In this document: positions 20,513 to 32,380 of the stretch, piece by piece | Position numbering within the stretch: position 1 is the stretch's first letter | Layout of the letters: each line of letters begins with the position of its first letter | DNA from: Agapanthus africanus | Lineage: Eukaryota > Streptophyta > Magnoliopsida > Asparagales > Amaryllidaceae | Reading direction: 5' to 3' | Assembly (NCBI GenBank): GCA_030015575.1 | Contig: JASDDO010000016.1 | Span: 459,620,141 to 459,684,140, forward strand | Length of the DNA: 64,000 nt | Notes under the pieces: generated by a model | The model's input: the letters and a program-made list of their open reading frames with translations, nothing else | What the model was told of the DNA's origin: nothing | Databases searched by the model: none | Translations under genes and position numbers: made by a program

Positions 20513-22496
20513 TGTAAGTCGATGCCGCGCACCCTGCGGGTTCGCGGGGAGGCAAAATACGCAAAAAACGATTTTTACGGGTTTCGCAACACCGACTTGA
20601 ACTCCAGGATCGATATTAAACCCTAACTAGCAAAACTGTATGAGATTAACTACTCGGAAAGAATGTTATACCTTACAGTATCATGTCCTTCGGGTCTTCT
20701 TACTATCCTCCTCCTCGTCATAGGCTCCTCGGATCGTACACGGATCGGGCCTCCTCGTCGGTCCTCTCAAGGAAAGACGATCCACCCGAGAGTCTATAGT
20801 CCGATCTCTACCCTCAAATCCGAGATAACTATGGCACCTAGTTCGCTAAACTAGATGTCCTGGATCATGTAGAGAGTGAAGATGGATTAGTTTGTCTCTA
20901 AATACCCTAGGTTTCTCAACACATGAGACATGTAGGGTTAGAGGAAGAAGAAGGGGAGCTTGAGGAAGTGAGAGTGTAGGATAAGATTAGAATGAAGATA
21001 GCTCTCTCTTGTTGACTTATGAAGCATACCAATAATTCATAAGCATAAATATCTAGCATGTTTCAACGAGTCACCTAGTGAGTCATGCCATGAGTCACCA
21101 AGTAGCCATACCTCATTTAATGAAAACATACACCTCATTTCCTCCACCTCATTAATCTTTTAATCAAAAAATTAAAACCAAAATGAGGTGTCTTCTTCTA
21201 GAAGCAATCTTGAGTAAATTACAAGAATGCCCCTCATCCGTATATACATACCCGTATCCGTATTCCGAAAAATACGAATATAAAGAGACAAAAATAATCC
21301 ATCAATATAATACTAGGATCAGCTTAAACCAAAGCCTACTAGTATTATTTATCCGAATCATCATCCGTGCATAAGTACACGTACGTGATCGAACCCTGTC
21401 ATAAAACCATACGACATCTACATCTTTTGCCCGATGCAAGGAAACCCTCTGTGTGGGACTCTAAAGAATCGACACTACGCTGGCTGTGGGTTTAACCATA
21501 AGCACGTCAGCGCTACTAGCTGCACGTAACGGCTACCCAGATATCTGTCGATAAGAAGGCCGATGAGCAAACCCATCCGAACTCCTACCGAGACTATCTG
21601 TGACAATCTACGTACAGTCCTATCTGTTCGTATAAGAGTATCGCATATCGGTCCTAGGGGACGGTAACCGTCAGACCCCTAATAGCGCAATAAGTCATGT
21701 CAGGGTGTAGCCCAAAACATCCTGAGAAACTACTGGAGTATCCACCAATAAATCTCGCTTGCCCTGGTCAGGGACTTTATGTAATGGCTTTCCGAACATA
21801 GCGCTATATCAACCCCCAATACCGGGAGAGACGAATCATATCTAACTGCCACTGCCTCTAAGTGCTTCGGGACTGCACCCAACTACTACCTGTTTGCACG
21901 ACTCCTTTAAGCCGTGGTATGGTAGTAATCTAAGAACAGTGGGAACACACTCAAGGCGAAGTAGCAGTATCAAGTCGACGGACTAAGCTTTACTCATGTC
22001 ACCTAGGAATTGCTACCCAATGATAGGTATAATACCCACCAGCAGCTCCCTATGAGTCCTGTCCAGTGTACTCATAACCCAATGAGCACCTGCATACTAT
22101 CTCCAGTACGACGTACTAATGGCTGTGGGATAGACCATCTCCCCTGCCGGGATGAGAAGCGTATACACTAGTCTACTCTGGAGTATCGATGCCCCGTCTC
22201 GATAATCTTACGACTAGGGACCTGTATAAGGATGTGCTTGTAGACTATCCAGCTCCCACTAGTGTGACTGCCATCACAATGCTGGTAATCAAGCAAAGAT
22301 CCTAAGGGCTTTACCAATATGAATAAGCGATATGCTAAAAGAAACACATGCACATGTTGAGGTAGAAACAAACCAGGTATCATACTACCATTTCGAACAA
22401 GACTGTTACTATATCCGTGTATAACCCAAGCTTCCAATATATAATATACAAACCAGTACGATACAATAATGGTCTCTAGGGCATATATCACCAACA
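20513..22496 (-). mobile_element. 3' LTR of copia element (1984 bp)
   Basis: It begins TGTTGGTGATATATGCCC at 22496 on the minus strand and ends with TTACA at 20513. It aligns with the truncated 5' LTR at 51096-52250. No coding capacity is seen. About 870 bp of this LTR have no counterpart in the other copy because of the junction at 52250. Confidence 0.88.
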
Positions 22497-22508
22497 ATCT
22501 CTCACTTG
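22497..22508 (-). other. Polypurine tract of copia element
   Basis: On the minus strand CAAGTGAGAGAT lies directly before the LTR start, just after the end of the RNase H frame. Confidence 0.75.
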
Positions 22509-22510
22509 CA

Positions 22511-25054
22511 CTAAGGCCATGTATCAGCATATCGCAGACCTATTATATCGAATAGCCTCTCAAATTGTGTCTGAGGGATGGCCTTTGTGAGTGGATCTGT
22601 AGTGTTATTCTCCGTATCTACTCTCCTTACCTCAATCTCCAGGCGATCAACGATCTCCTTGATCAGGTGGTACAGTCTCAAGATATGTCTGGACTTCTTA
22701 TGGGACCTGGGTACCTTCGCTAAAGCTATAGCGCTGTTATTGTCACAATATAGAGGTATTGGATGTACAATGGACGGAATCACCAGAAGTTCTATTATGA
22801 ACTTCCTCATCCAGACTGCTTCTTTCGCGGCATCACAAGCAGCGAAATACTCCGCTTCCATCGTCGAGTCAACAACGATGTCCTGCTTGGAACTCTTCCA
22901 ATAGACCGCCCCTGAGGGTAAAGACATAACCCGACATGGATTTGGAGTCATCCTTGTCACTCTGAAAGCTGGAGTCAACAAAGGCCTCGATCCATAGGTC
23001 TTTTCCGCCATACACCAAGAACATCTCCTTAGTCCTTCTCAGGTACTTGAGAATGTTCTTTACTGCTATCCAGTGGTTCTCCCCTGGGTTTGACTGATAC
23101 CGGCTTACCATACTAAGTGCATAAGCAACATCTGATCTGGTACATAACATCGCATATATTATAACGCCTACCGCAGAAGCGTAGGGTATAATCGACATGC
23201 GAGCCCTTTCCAAATCAGTCTTGGGAGACTTCTCTTTGGAGATGGTGATTCCGTGACAAGCTGGTGGACTACCCCACTTTGAATCTTCCATACTAAGTCT
23301 CTTCAGTATGGTGTCGATGTATCTATACTGCGAAAGTCCCAACATCCTTTTAGATCTATCACAATAGATCTGGATTCCCAGAATGTAGGAGGCATCACCC
23401 AGGTCTTTCATGGAGAACCTCTGTGACAAGAATCCTTTGACTGATTGTAGCATAGAAATGTCATTTCCTATCAAGAGAATGCCATCCACGTACAAGACGA
23501 GGAATACCACAGTTCTCGCTACTATCTTACTATAGATGCATGGTTCATCTGGATTTTTGATAAAGTTGAATTCTTTGACCGTCTCATCAAAACAGATGTT
23601 CTAACTCCGCGATGCCTGCTTTAATCCATAAATGGATTTAAGCAACTTGCACACTTTCCCGCTGCTCCCACTCTGAATGAAACCCTCTGGCTGATCCATA
23701 CAGACGCACTCTTCCAAATTACCATTTAGAAAAGCGGTTTTTACGTCTATCTGCCAAATCTCATGATCGTGGAAGGCAGCAATGGCAAGAAGGATACGAA
23801 TGGATTTGAGCATAGCCATTGTAGAAAAGGTTTCATCATAGTCCAAACCGGGTCTTTGACGAAAACCTTTTGCAACAAGTCTAGCCTTATGGGTTTCAAC
23901 CTGTCCATCTACACCAATCTTCTTTCTGAAGATCCATTTGCAGCCTACGGGTTTTACCCCTTCTGGAGCAATGTCCAAAGTTCATACTTTGTTAGTGTAC
24001 ATGGAATCCATCTCGGTATGCATTGCATCCAGCCATTTTACCGAGTCTCCGCTCTGAATGGCTTGCTAGAAGCTAGTTGGCTCATCATTGTTAATGATGC
24101 AATCCTCTCTATCCCCATCTATGAGAAAACCGTAGTATCTATCGGGCGGATGAGACTGCCTACTAGTCCTGCGGAGTGGCGCGGGGATGTCTGGTTCTTT
24201 TGAAACTTCTGGTTCTACCATGCTTTCAGTAATAGCTTGTGGTCCTGGAATTTCTTCCAGTTCTATTGCGCTCCCATTAGTTTCTTTTTTCAAAAATTGA
24301 TTTTCCAAAAAGTGGGCATGATGAGAAACAAAGACATTTTGTTCCTCTGCGTAATAGAAAAGATACCCTCTGGAGTTCTTTGGATATCCCACAAACTTAC
24401 ATAGTACTGAGCGTGCCACGAGCTTGTCCGCATGCTGCTTTTTTACAAAAGCTGGACATCCCCATATCTTCATATACTGAAGATAAGGTTTCTTCCCACT
24501 CCACATCTGATATGGTGTGGTAGGAACAGTCTTTGTAGGAACCTTGTTCAAAAGATATGCAGCTGATTCTAGTGCATAACCCTAGAAGGATTATGGCAAC
24601 TCAGCGTTACTCATCATGGAACGTACCGTATCCAATAGGGTTCTGTTCCGCCTTTCCGATACACCGTTGTGTTGAGGTGTGTATGGAGGAGTAAGCCGAG
24701 AGAGAATTTCATTCTCTTTTAAGTAACTCAGTAATTCGGCACTTAAGTATTCACCACCTCGATCAGATCTAAGTGTCTTGATACTTTTGCCTGTTTGTTT
24801 TTCCACTTCATTCTTATATTCCCGGAATTTCTCAGAGGCCTCGGATTTATATTTCATCAAGAATACATGTTCATACTAAAAGAAATCATCTGTAGTAATG
24901 AAATAGGAATAACCACTTCTTGCATGTGTAGACATTGGACTATACACGTCGTTGTGTATGAGTCCCAAGAGCTTGCTCGTTCTTACTCTGTGCCCAGTGA
25001 ACGGAGTCTTTATCATCTTTCCTATGAGACATGATTGACAAGTTGCATAAGACT
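22511..25054 (-). pseudogene. Copia polyprotein, second part: integrase, RT, RNase H (decayed)
   Basis: Reading down from 25054: the pre-integrase end has CQSCLIGK, and the integrase core carries the first Asp (HNDVYSP), the second Asp (RSDRGGEY) and the Glu in GVSERRNRTL. The integrase C-terminal part includes a KIWGCPAFV segment (24551-24066). The copia RT begins near 23990 with GCKWIF, then KARLVAKGF and QIDVKTAFLNG. The RT active site reads YVDG instead of YVDD (near 23486). RNase H (23011-22511) has SKQDIVVDSTMEAEY and DNNSAI. One frame runs from 25054 to about 23000 with at least five stops (for example near 24874, 24588, 24064 and 23599), followed by a frameshift near 22900-23000. The product would be inactive. 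Confidence 0.9.
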
Positions 25055-25109
25055 TGTTTCCCCCAATCAGAGCAAAGCTCTGTTTGAAATTCAAATTTCA
25101 AAATTGAAG

Positions 25110-25350
25110 CAACGCTTCAGATGCAGCGCCAAGTGCGCTGCGCCCTGGACAGCGCACCATGTGTGCGCTAGCGCTAGGCGTGTTGCGCTCTAAGCAGCGC
25201 GCCACGTGGCAAACATGGATGCGCTAGCGCAGGGTGCGCTGTGCTCCGAGCAGCGCACCACATGTCAAACACAGGTGCGCTAGCGCAATGTGCGCTGCGC
25301 TCTGAGCAGCGCACCACGTGCAAAGCACGGATGCGCTAACGCTGGAATTA
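25110..25350. repeat. GCGC/CACGTG palindrome modules in Tat-like LTR (block 1)
   Basis: Units of roughly 60 bp contain GTGCGCTAGCGC, GAGCAGCGC and a central (C)ACGTG or ACATGTG core. Similar blocks lie at 26085-26390 in this LTR, at 45240-45445 and 46095-46470 in the 3' LTR, and in other forms at 19080-19350 and 41520-41880. CACGTG is the plant G-box core; a regulatory role is inferred. Confidence 0.75.
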
Positions 25351-25369
25351 AAAAACTCCCCACCGTTAG

Positions 25370-25990
25370 ATCAAAAGATCTAATAATAATGATAAATTAT
25401 TAATTAATAAGAATTAAATTCTGTTATGGAAATATTTTTCAATCTTGTTGAAAACAAGAAGATTGCCTTCTGTAAAATAGAAGCCCTAGGATCAAAGATC
25501 CAACGGTGGAAAACATCCCCAAATCAATCAGAGAAAGATCTCTTTAACTGATTCAACAAATCAGCATACCCTATATAAAGGCCCCAAGACTACAAGTCTT
25601 ATAGAAAAAGAAACCCCCCATAAACTTTGAAAAAACTCAAAGATAAAGAGCAAGCTCTTGCAAGAAGATATTTCTTCAAGGTAAGGATGAAGGATGATGA
25701 ACACAGAGATGAAATCATCTCATGATTAAGAAAAAAGAATTCTTTTCTTTAAACAGATCATAGATCTACAAGACAAAAAGTCTTTCACAAAGAGATCAAA
25801 AGATCTCACCATAAAATAAAAGAAGAAGAACATAATTCTTCTCACAAATCATGGATCTATAAAGGCAAAGCCTTTTCATCAACATAAGAGATTGGAAATC
25901 TCTCCTGCAAAATAAGAACTGTTGTTCTTAGATCTTGAGACAAAGTCTCTTTTAAATGAACATAAATTTGTTCCCAGATCATAAAATTGA
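25370..25990. repeat. Train of short perfect hairpins in Tat-like LTR
   Basis: Consecutive inverted repeats with 5-10 bp arms and 2-5 nt loops cover most of this interval. Examples are AGATCAAAAGATCT, TTATTAATTAATAA, GGATCAAAGATCC, AGAACTGTTGTTCT, AAGGCAAAGCCTT, GAGACAAAGTCTC and GAAGATATTTCTTC. Arms differ from unit to unit, so this is not a sequence repeat but a repeated shape. The same holds for 45470-46060 in the 3' LTR. Confidence 0.8.
25572..25580 (+). promoter_or_regulatory. TATA box of Tat-like LTR
   Basis: TATATAAAG lies within the hairpin train; the 3' LTR has the same box at 45676-45684. It is in the sense direction of the element and would start the genomic RNA about 30 bp downstream. 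Confidence 0.7.
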
Positions 25991-26784
25991 CCAGATGCGC
26001 CTTGCGCTCTTGAAATGCGCCTTGCGCTCTTGAATTGCGCTTCTGCGCTCTTTGGACTGGCGCTCAGCGCCAAACGCGCCACGTGTCAACCACGTATGCG
26101 CCAATTGACAACTTGCGCTTCGCGCTTCTGAAATAACGCACTGCGCTCATGGGCTGGCGCTCAGCGCCAAGCGCACCACGTGTCACTCACGTGTGCGCCA
26201 CTAAACTGAAAGCGCAACGCGCTCATGGACTAGCGCTCAGCGCTCATAAATTGGCATCATGCACTCATCATCTGGCGTCTATCGCTGAGCGCGACACGTG
26301 TCCCTTACATGTGCGCCACGCGGCGGAAGCACACTGCGCTCTTTGACTGGCGCAAAATGCCTAGCGCGCCACGTGTTGCGCTGACAGAACGTAAATCGTT
26401 CTTTAATAAGCCCAGAGCTCTGATGAATGCTCAGCAGTCAATAAAAGATAAAACATTGTCAGAATGCAAGTCAATGCTTAGCATTATTAAAAAGGCCAAG
26501 CCCAAATAAAGGCTCAACAGCCCAAAATAAAATGTTAAACATTTATTGGATTTAGCCCAAGATTGGCCATAAGTCCTCAACTCATATTAATTGAGCCCAT
26601 CCGCTCATGAATATTTCAACAGACCTTAGTCCTAAATTGGACTACAAATCTTTCAACCAACTCACACCGGATCGAGGGTACATCTCTTTACTCCTCTGTT
26701 ATTTGTCGTTGTAATCCTTCAACGTCTTTAGAGAGGTGGCGGGTCCCGACAACCAAACATTCTACGGACTGTGGGATCCTTTTA

Positions 26785-27200
26785 AACTCATGGACTATGA
26801 TGTCCTTATCCTTGACTGTGAGGTCTTTAAACTCACGGACTATGACGTCCTTAACCATGACTGTGAGGTCTTTAAACTCACGGACTATGATGTCCTTAAC
26901 CTTGGCTGAATGTCCCTAACCTTTACTGTGAGGTCTTTAAACTCACGAACTATGACGTCCTTAACCTTGACTGTGAGGTCTTTAAACTCACGGACTATGA
27001 TGTCCTTAACCTTGACTGTGGGGTCTTTAAACTCACGTACTATGACGTCCTTAACCTTGACTGTGGGGTCTTTAAACTCACGGACTATGATGTCCTTAAC
27101 CTTAGACTGTGGGGTCTTTACACACACGGACTATGATGTCCTTAACCTTGATTGTGGGGTCTTTAAACTCACAGACTATGATGTCCTTAACCATGGACCG
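26785..27200. repeat. 45-bp minisatellite in 5' LTR of Tat-like element B
   Basis: About nine units share GGTCTTTAAACTCACGGACT and end in TATGA(T/C)GTCCTTAACC, spaced 45 bp with one irregular unit near 26905. As 45 is a multiple of three, both strands stay open and give repetitive frames that are not genes. The 3' LTR has about five units (46870-47115). Confidence 0.9.
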
Positions 27201-27839
27201 TAATGTCCCTAAACTAATGGACCGTAATGTCCCTAAACTAATCGACCGCAATGTCCCTAAACTAAACAATAGAGCCCAATTGCTCTCTTGTTGGATCTAA
27301 ACGATCCTGTTAAGTTGATCTTAGTCTAAAAATTAGACTAATGTATCCTTAACAAATGTTTAAGTTGATCTTAGTCTCAAATGAGGCTAACGTATCCTTA
27401 AACCCAATCCCCAAACCCAAATCTAAGAAGATACGGATTTGGACTAATCCACGCCCTACGGACGACAACATACATTAGTCTCCGTATACAATCCACGGGC
27501 AACCAAAAAAAAACAAAACAAAACAAACACCAACGACACGAAGTGACCATCTGGAGAAGGAGAAAGTGGTTACCGCGATGCGATAGCGTAATTAACTGCA
27601 GGGGCTTGCGCCTGCAGGGAAGAGCGTCCCCACAATCAAAAACCCCTCAAATGAGGGGGAATCTGACGAAGTCTGCTACATCGTCCGCATCCGTTTAAAC
27701 CTTCGATATATGGTGTCATAAATCAACTTGGCATCTTCGGAGAGGTGGACGGATAGTACCAATTAGCATCCGCCCCGAAATTCAGGCAAGACGGACCCGC
27801 GCGGTCGCGACTCCGCGTCTTTCCGCGGGGAACAGATTC

Positions 27840-27857
27840 TGGCACGCCCGGTGGGAC
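27840..27857 (+). other. Primer-binding site of Tat-like element B
   Basis: TGGCACGCCCGGTGGGAC begins five bases after the LTR end. I recognise this sequence as a primer site common in Tat-group plant elements; I do not name the tRNA. Confidence 0.75.
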
Positions 27858-27890
27858 CTTTTCCTCTTTCCACTCCACACTTCGTGTGTC

Positions 27891-30800
27891 GTGTTCGCGA
27901 ACGAATCGTGGTTTTCTATGGTTGCTCTTGGGTTCGAGGTACTAAGATTTGGTGTCTTGCTCGGTGCAGAAAACGAAAGATCAATGGCGTCTACCTGCAC
28001 AAAATGTTCCAGCTGCAACTGCAACTCCCGTTCCGCCTCATCTGGAGGTGTAACTTACGGGCCCCAGGCGGCTTTCCTGTTCACAATGCCGGTAGACCAA
28101 GTAACTCAAGCCACCACTGGGCTGTTCTTTAGGACTATGATACCACCTATGAGCTTCAATGCCCCGATGCTGTCACAAGAAGCCCCAAAGAAGTTGGTCT
28201 TTGATTGACTTACCACTGCCGCGGCCCCTCTCAACGGGTCGCCCAAGTCTAACGCCTCAATTTTCAACAGACTGGGCCAGAATGCCAACAAGCCCGCAAT
28301 ACCTGAAACAGCCATCCCAAAGCGGATAGCCATCCCAGCTCAAGCTGACGAAATCATTGGAAAGGCTTCTCCTGACAAGAAGTCAGTCTTCACAAGGCTG
28401 GCCACTCCGGCTCCCGCTCCAGGCGAAGTCACCTCTGTCCAGAGGTCTGTATTCGATAGGTTAGACATTACTTCTCGGCGAACGTCAGTCTTCAAAAGGC
28501 TGGCACCGGCGACAACCCTCCGTCAAGACAGGGGGCATGACGAAGTCACCCCTACAGCAGAGACAATCCCATCCGCACGACATGCTCGACGTCGCCACTG
28601 GCGCCGAGTAAGGAAGGCCGGGGGCAACTCCCCCTCTGGGCTAACTCCGCCAGCTCCCATGGTGGAAATCAATGCTGTTGTTCCAACTGAGAATAGCTTT
28701 GAACCGCTTAGGAGGGTTCGCAAGAACTCTCCGACCGCCGTACTGAAGAGATCTCCTCCACCTATGGAGATTACTACAGAAAAGAAGCCGGAGCGGCCCC
28801 CTCAGCGGCTATCCTCTAAAATTTATAAAGTCTTGCGACAGGTCCAGGAATCGGTGATTAACCAGGACTACTCTTGTCGGCCAAAGAAGCTTAAAGCTCA
28901 TCAAGAAAAGAGCCATCCCGTGGTACCACAGAAGATGTCATCCGTCTGTGTGCCCGCTGTAACGGCTCTCTCAACATCAACCGCTCAAAAGAGAAGGAGG
29001 CCGGAGAAAGCCCCCGTGTCCGCGACGAACCGCAAAGACACCTAACCTAAACGCCCCAAGTCCGGAGACATGGTAATACATACCGTTTATATGGCTTCCG
29101 GAAAAGAAGAAAGCCGTGCTTCTATGGGTCATCGACCACTTACCCGATCGATAACGAAGGCTCAGGAACAGCAGCAGCAGAAACTTCAGGAGATGCTGAT
29201 TGCAATGGCCACACTCACTGGGCCAAAAGAAAATCCAGAGACCTCATAGCAGCGTCGGAAACAAGAAAATGATACCGAGTTCCTTCAAAGAATGCTCGAG
29301 AGGAAAGAAAAAGAGGCTGCGGAGCAGGCGGCCAATATAAAACGAATGGCTCTTTTGTTCCAAGACATGGCTGGGATAATGTTACAGCCAGAACCTCCGG
29401 CTGAAGACCCCCCGATTATCATTGAAGATGACAGAGGGGAGACATCGAACCCCCCTCCAGCCCTTTCAGCAGCCAAAGAAGAGACAATCTCTAAGGCCGC
29501 CTTAGACGACTACATTGCTCAGCAAATACGAGTTCACCAGGCGAACGAAGCAGCCGGGTAGATCGTTAAGACTGGACAACCCTATCCAGGCTGGTATGAC
29601 CAAATAAGGTACCCGCCGGGATATATGATCCATAAATTTCATGTATATAAAGGGACGGGGAATCCGCATCAGCACGTTGCTCAATTCAGGGCTCTATGTG
29701 GCAACACTGGAGGTGATGATAAACTTCTGCTCCGCCAGTTTGTTAGTAGCTTGTCGGAAACGGCGTTCGAGTGGTATTCTGAACTTCCAAATGACTCTAT
29801 CAAGACATTTGCGGAGATGGGGCTACTATTCACCCAGCGTTTCGCGAGTGCTAGTGAACGCACCCCAATAACGGCATTGATCAATGCCAGGGTGAAGCCA
29901 GGCGAGACATGGGTTCAATACGCAATACGATGGCGGAATCTGTGGTCAAAGTACGAACAGCGCATAGAGGAAGCTCCAGCCATAGGCATGTTCGTAGGAA
30001 CCCTCGACCCTCAGGCGACTATTTCTCAATTCATGATGTTCTTCAAGCCAACTACTTTCCATGCCTTGATTGATAAGCTATCCCAAATGGATCAGATGGG
30101 TCATAGACCATCTCCTCCAAAGACGGACTCTCAAAATGAAAAGGGGAAAGGAAAAGCAACTTTCGTCGCCAATACTCAACAACAGCCGAGCAACTTAAAG
30201 CCGGTTGTTCGCCAAAACAATATGCTTCCATGCCCATCCCTCGAGGAGAGACCGGGACGTCCTTACTCGTTTCCCCAAGATAAAATGAGGAGACTGTTCG
30301 AACTGGCAGTGCGCAACAGACTCATCAATCTGCCGGATCCAAAATGTCCGTTGCAGCCAGGCGATGTCAACAATCCTAATTGCTACCCTTACCACCAAGC
30401 AGTAAGCCATCCAATCGAAGATTGCATCATCTTCAAAGGCTGGATTGAGGACCAATACCAACAAGGCAAGTTCGCATTATCTGAAAACTGGAAGGTGAAC
30501 CCGCCACAACCTCACACCCCTAAAAAAGTGGACATGCCTGGGGCATCATGCTCATTCATAAGGGAAGCCCCATGAGAAATTGTTCTTTCGGCAAAAACGA
30601 AAAGAATGTTGAAGGATCTCCAAACATGCCCGGCAATCAGGTGGAAAAATCCACTGGAACCCGAGATCGTCGAGGGAATGCTGAAACCGTGCCCAATTAC
30701 AAAAATTGGTGGTGATAGTCAAAGCGCTCGCACCCAGCCGTCAAAGTCTTCGAAGAAGAAGAAGACCAAGGAGCCCGTGAAGCTTGATGACAAGCGCACG

Positions 30801-31425
30801 GACCTGCAAAAATAGATTGACGCGCTGGAAGAATATAACCAGAAGGCGCGGACCCCAATCACACTCCAAGAATTTCTCGGCCACGTCCTTGAGGACAGAG
30901 ATGACGACAATGGAGAAGATTCGTCGGATGAACCTGAGGATTATATGGCAAGTGGCCATGTGATCTCTCATTCGTTGATAAACAGTGAAGAAGCTCCTGA
31001 CACAAAGAAATTATGGGCAGATCCTGAGCCGAAACTTCTAGGGCCATCAGACGAAATGATTGATGCATTCCTGAACGAAGCTCTTCTGAAAAGCAAAGCT
31101 GATCGAGAGTGCGAAATGGCCATATTTGAAAAAAGCCAAACGCCAGCGACTGTACGAAAAGGTTAAAACACCCCAACCAGACCGAGGCATGCCCGCGACA
31201 GATAAAATCAGGTTTAAGACAAGGAAAAGGTTCGCCAAAGCCATATCGATGGGAATGAAGTTGCCCTCTTTCGGAGGAAATTCTCCTGGCGGTATACATC
31301 TTGATGAAGCGGACATACATCCTAACTTCTGCTTATACCATCAGAGGATTACACACCCTACCGAGGAGTGCATAGCCTTTAAAAACTGGTGGCAGGGATA
31401 TGTTGCCTATCGACGACACGTTTAA
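27891..31425 (+). pseudogene. Tat-type gag, decayed
   Basis: One frame runs from 27891 to 31166, interrupted by stops near 28206, 29043, 29247, 29559, 30573 and 30813, then shifts frame to continue to 31425. The N-terminal part has four SVF-x-RL-like motifs (SIFNRLG, SVFTRLA, SVFDRLD, SVFKRLA), a known feature of Tat gag. The retrotransposon gag domain (29580-30100) includes GNPHQHVAQF, FEWYSEL and LLFTQRF. Two C-terminal CxYHxxxxHPxEDC/EECxxFK segments lie at about 30384-30440 and 31326-31385. The likely start is ATG 27891 or 27984. No active capsid protein could be made from this copy. A faint continuation reaches about 31720. Confidence 0.85.
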
Positions 31426-31861
31426 CGAGTGAAGCGCAAGGCTCGTCAGAAACAGAAAAGTATGACAGATGAGCGCAAAAGGGCCGCTGACAACTGTCAC
31501 ATAATCGACACTAAGTGATCGCAAGTTATCACCTTTGGAAGCGACTCTGACGAAAAAATCGCCCTTAGCCTTCTCTTCAAGGAATCCACCTCCGACACAA
31601 AAGATGCGAAGATTTGCGAGAAAATCTAGCTGCATAACCGTACGCTGCCCAAAAAATCTTGGACCTATGACCGAAACGTCGTTAAACTACTACCAACCCG
31701 CGGCATCGCCGGGCTGACGTGGTGTTAAAAATTAAAAAAACGGTATGTCCATAAGCAAAATGGGCACGGATGAAAACTTGAAAGGGCTCCGTGAGTAAAA
31801 ACAGCAGGGCTACCGGCGAGTGTTGTGAAAACCCGAAAGGGCGCAATCTCGTTAAAAGAAA
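31426..31861 (+). other. Gag-pol junction remnant without recognised domain
   Basis: The start may be the tail of gag (a short frame with VITFGSDSDEK near 31520). I see no protease DTG/DSG or RT motif here or anywhere up to the 179-bp repeats. The pol region appears to have been deleted or never present. Confidence 0.5.
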
Positions 31862-32380
31862 CTTGCAAGGTCCTCTCGACTTTGTGAGGAGAAAATACCT
31901 GCGTGAGATCCTTACGACTCACAAGGGAGCAACACACTTAGGGATCCCCACGATTCCTAAGGAGAAATTACACTTGCGAGATCCTCATGACTCGTAAGGA
32001 GAACCCTCTTATGAGACCCTCACGACTCATAAGATTCAAAAGCCTTAAGCTACAGGGATCTGAACCTGTTCTTAAGCCATCACAACCTCTAGCTCTGCCC
32101 TACAAGCGGTTCAATGCTGACCCTTGTATACAATCCACGGGCGCGAATAAACATTTTCCTAACAAAGTCACATCCGTGACTAGGGATATGTTTGTACAGT
32201 AAACAACCCTTGTAAGTCCTCTCGACTTATAAAGAGAAAGCACTCTTGTAAGATCCTTACGATTTATAAGAGACCACACACTTAGGAATCCTCATGATTC
32301 CTAGGGAGAAAACGCACCTACGAGATCCTCACGACTTGTAGGGAGAAATACCTTTATGAGACCCTTACGGCTCATGAAGT
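31862..32380. repeat. Array of stem-loops with covarying arms (block 1)
   Basis: About nine units of 30-45 bp have a conserved loop like CCTCACGA or CCTCTCGA and complementary arms that differ between units. Examples: CTTAGGGAT with ATTCCTAAG (31937-31961); CTTATGAG with CTCATAAG (about 32010-32035); CTTGTAAG with TTTATAAG (about 32247-32272); TTAGGAAT with ATTCCTAG (about 32281-32305); CTACGAG with CTTGTAG. Mismatches are mostly G-T. A short tail of each unit reads GGAGAAA. Confidence 0.75.

Larger units (their letters stand above)
25055..27834 (+). mobile_element. 5' LTR of Tat-like element B (2780 bp)
   Basis: It starts TGTTTCCCCCAATC and ends GGGGAACA. In order it holds G/C palindrome modules (25110-25350), an AT-rich hairpin train (25370-25990) with a TATA box at 25572, a second G/C module block (26085-26390), a 45-bp minisatellite (about 26785-27200) and a conserved U5-like end. 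It is 183 bp longer than the 3' LTR, which four extra 45-bp units explain. Confidence 0.9.

Noticed and set aside
21183-21374. Short ORF in the copia 3' LTR
   Set aside because: It is not preserved in the partner LTR and lies in non-coding LTR sequence.
23763-24203. 146-residue plus-strand ORF
   Set aside because: It is the reverse strand of the copia integrase/RT region, whose minus-strand reading shows clear domains.
26885-27203. Repetitive ORFs on both strands with 15-residue units
   Set aside because: The 45-bp DNA repeat is a multiple of three, which keeps all these frames open by chance; the 3' LTR has fewer units with the same effect.
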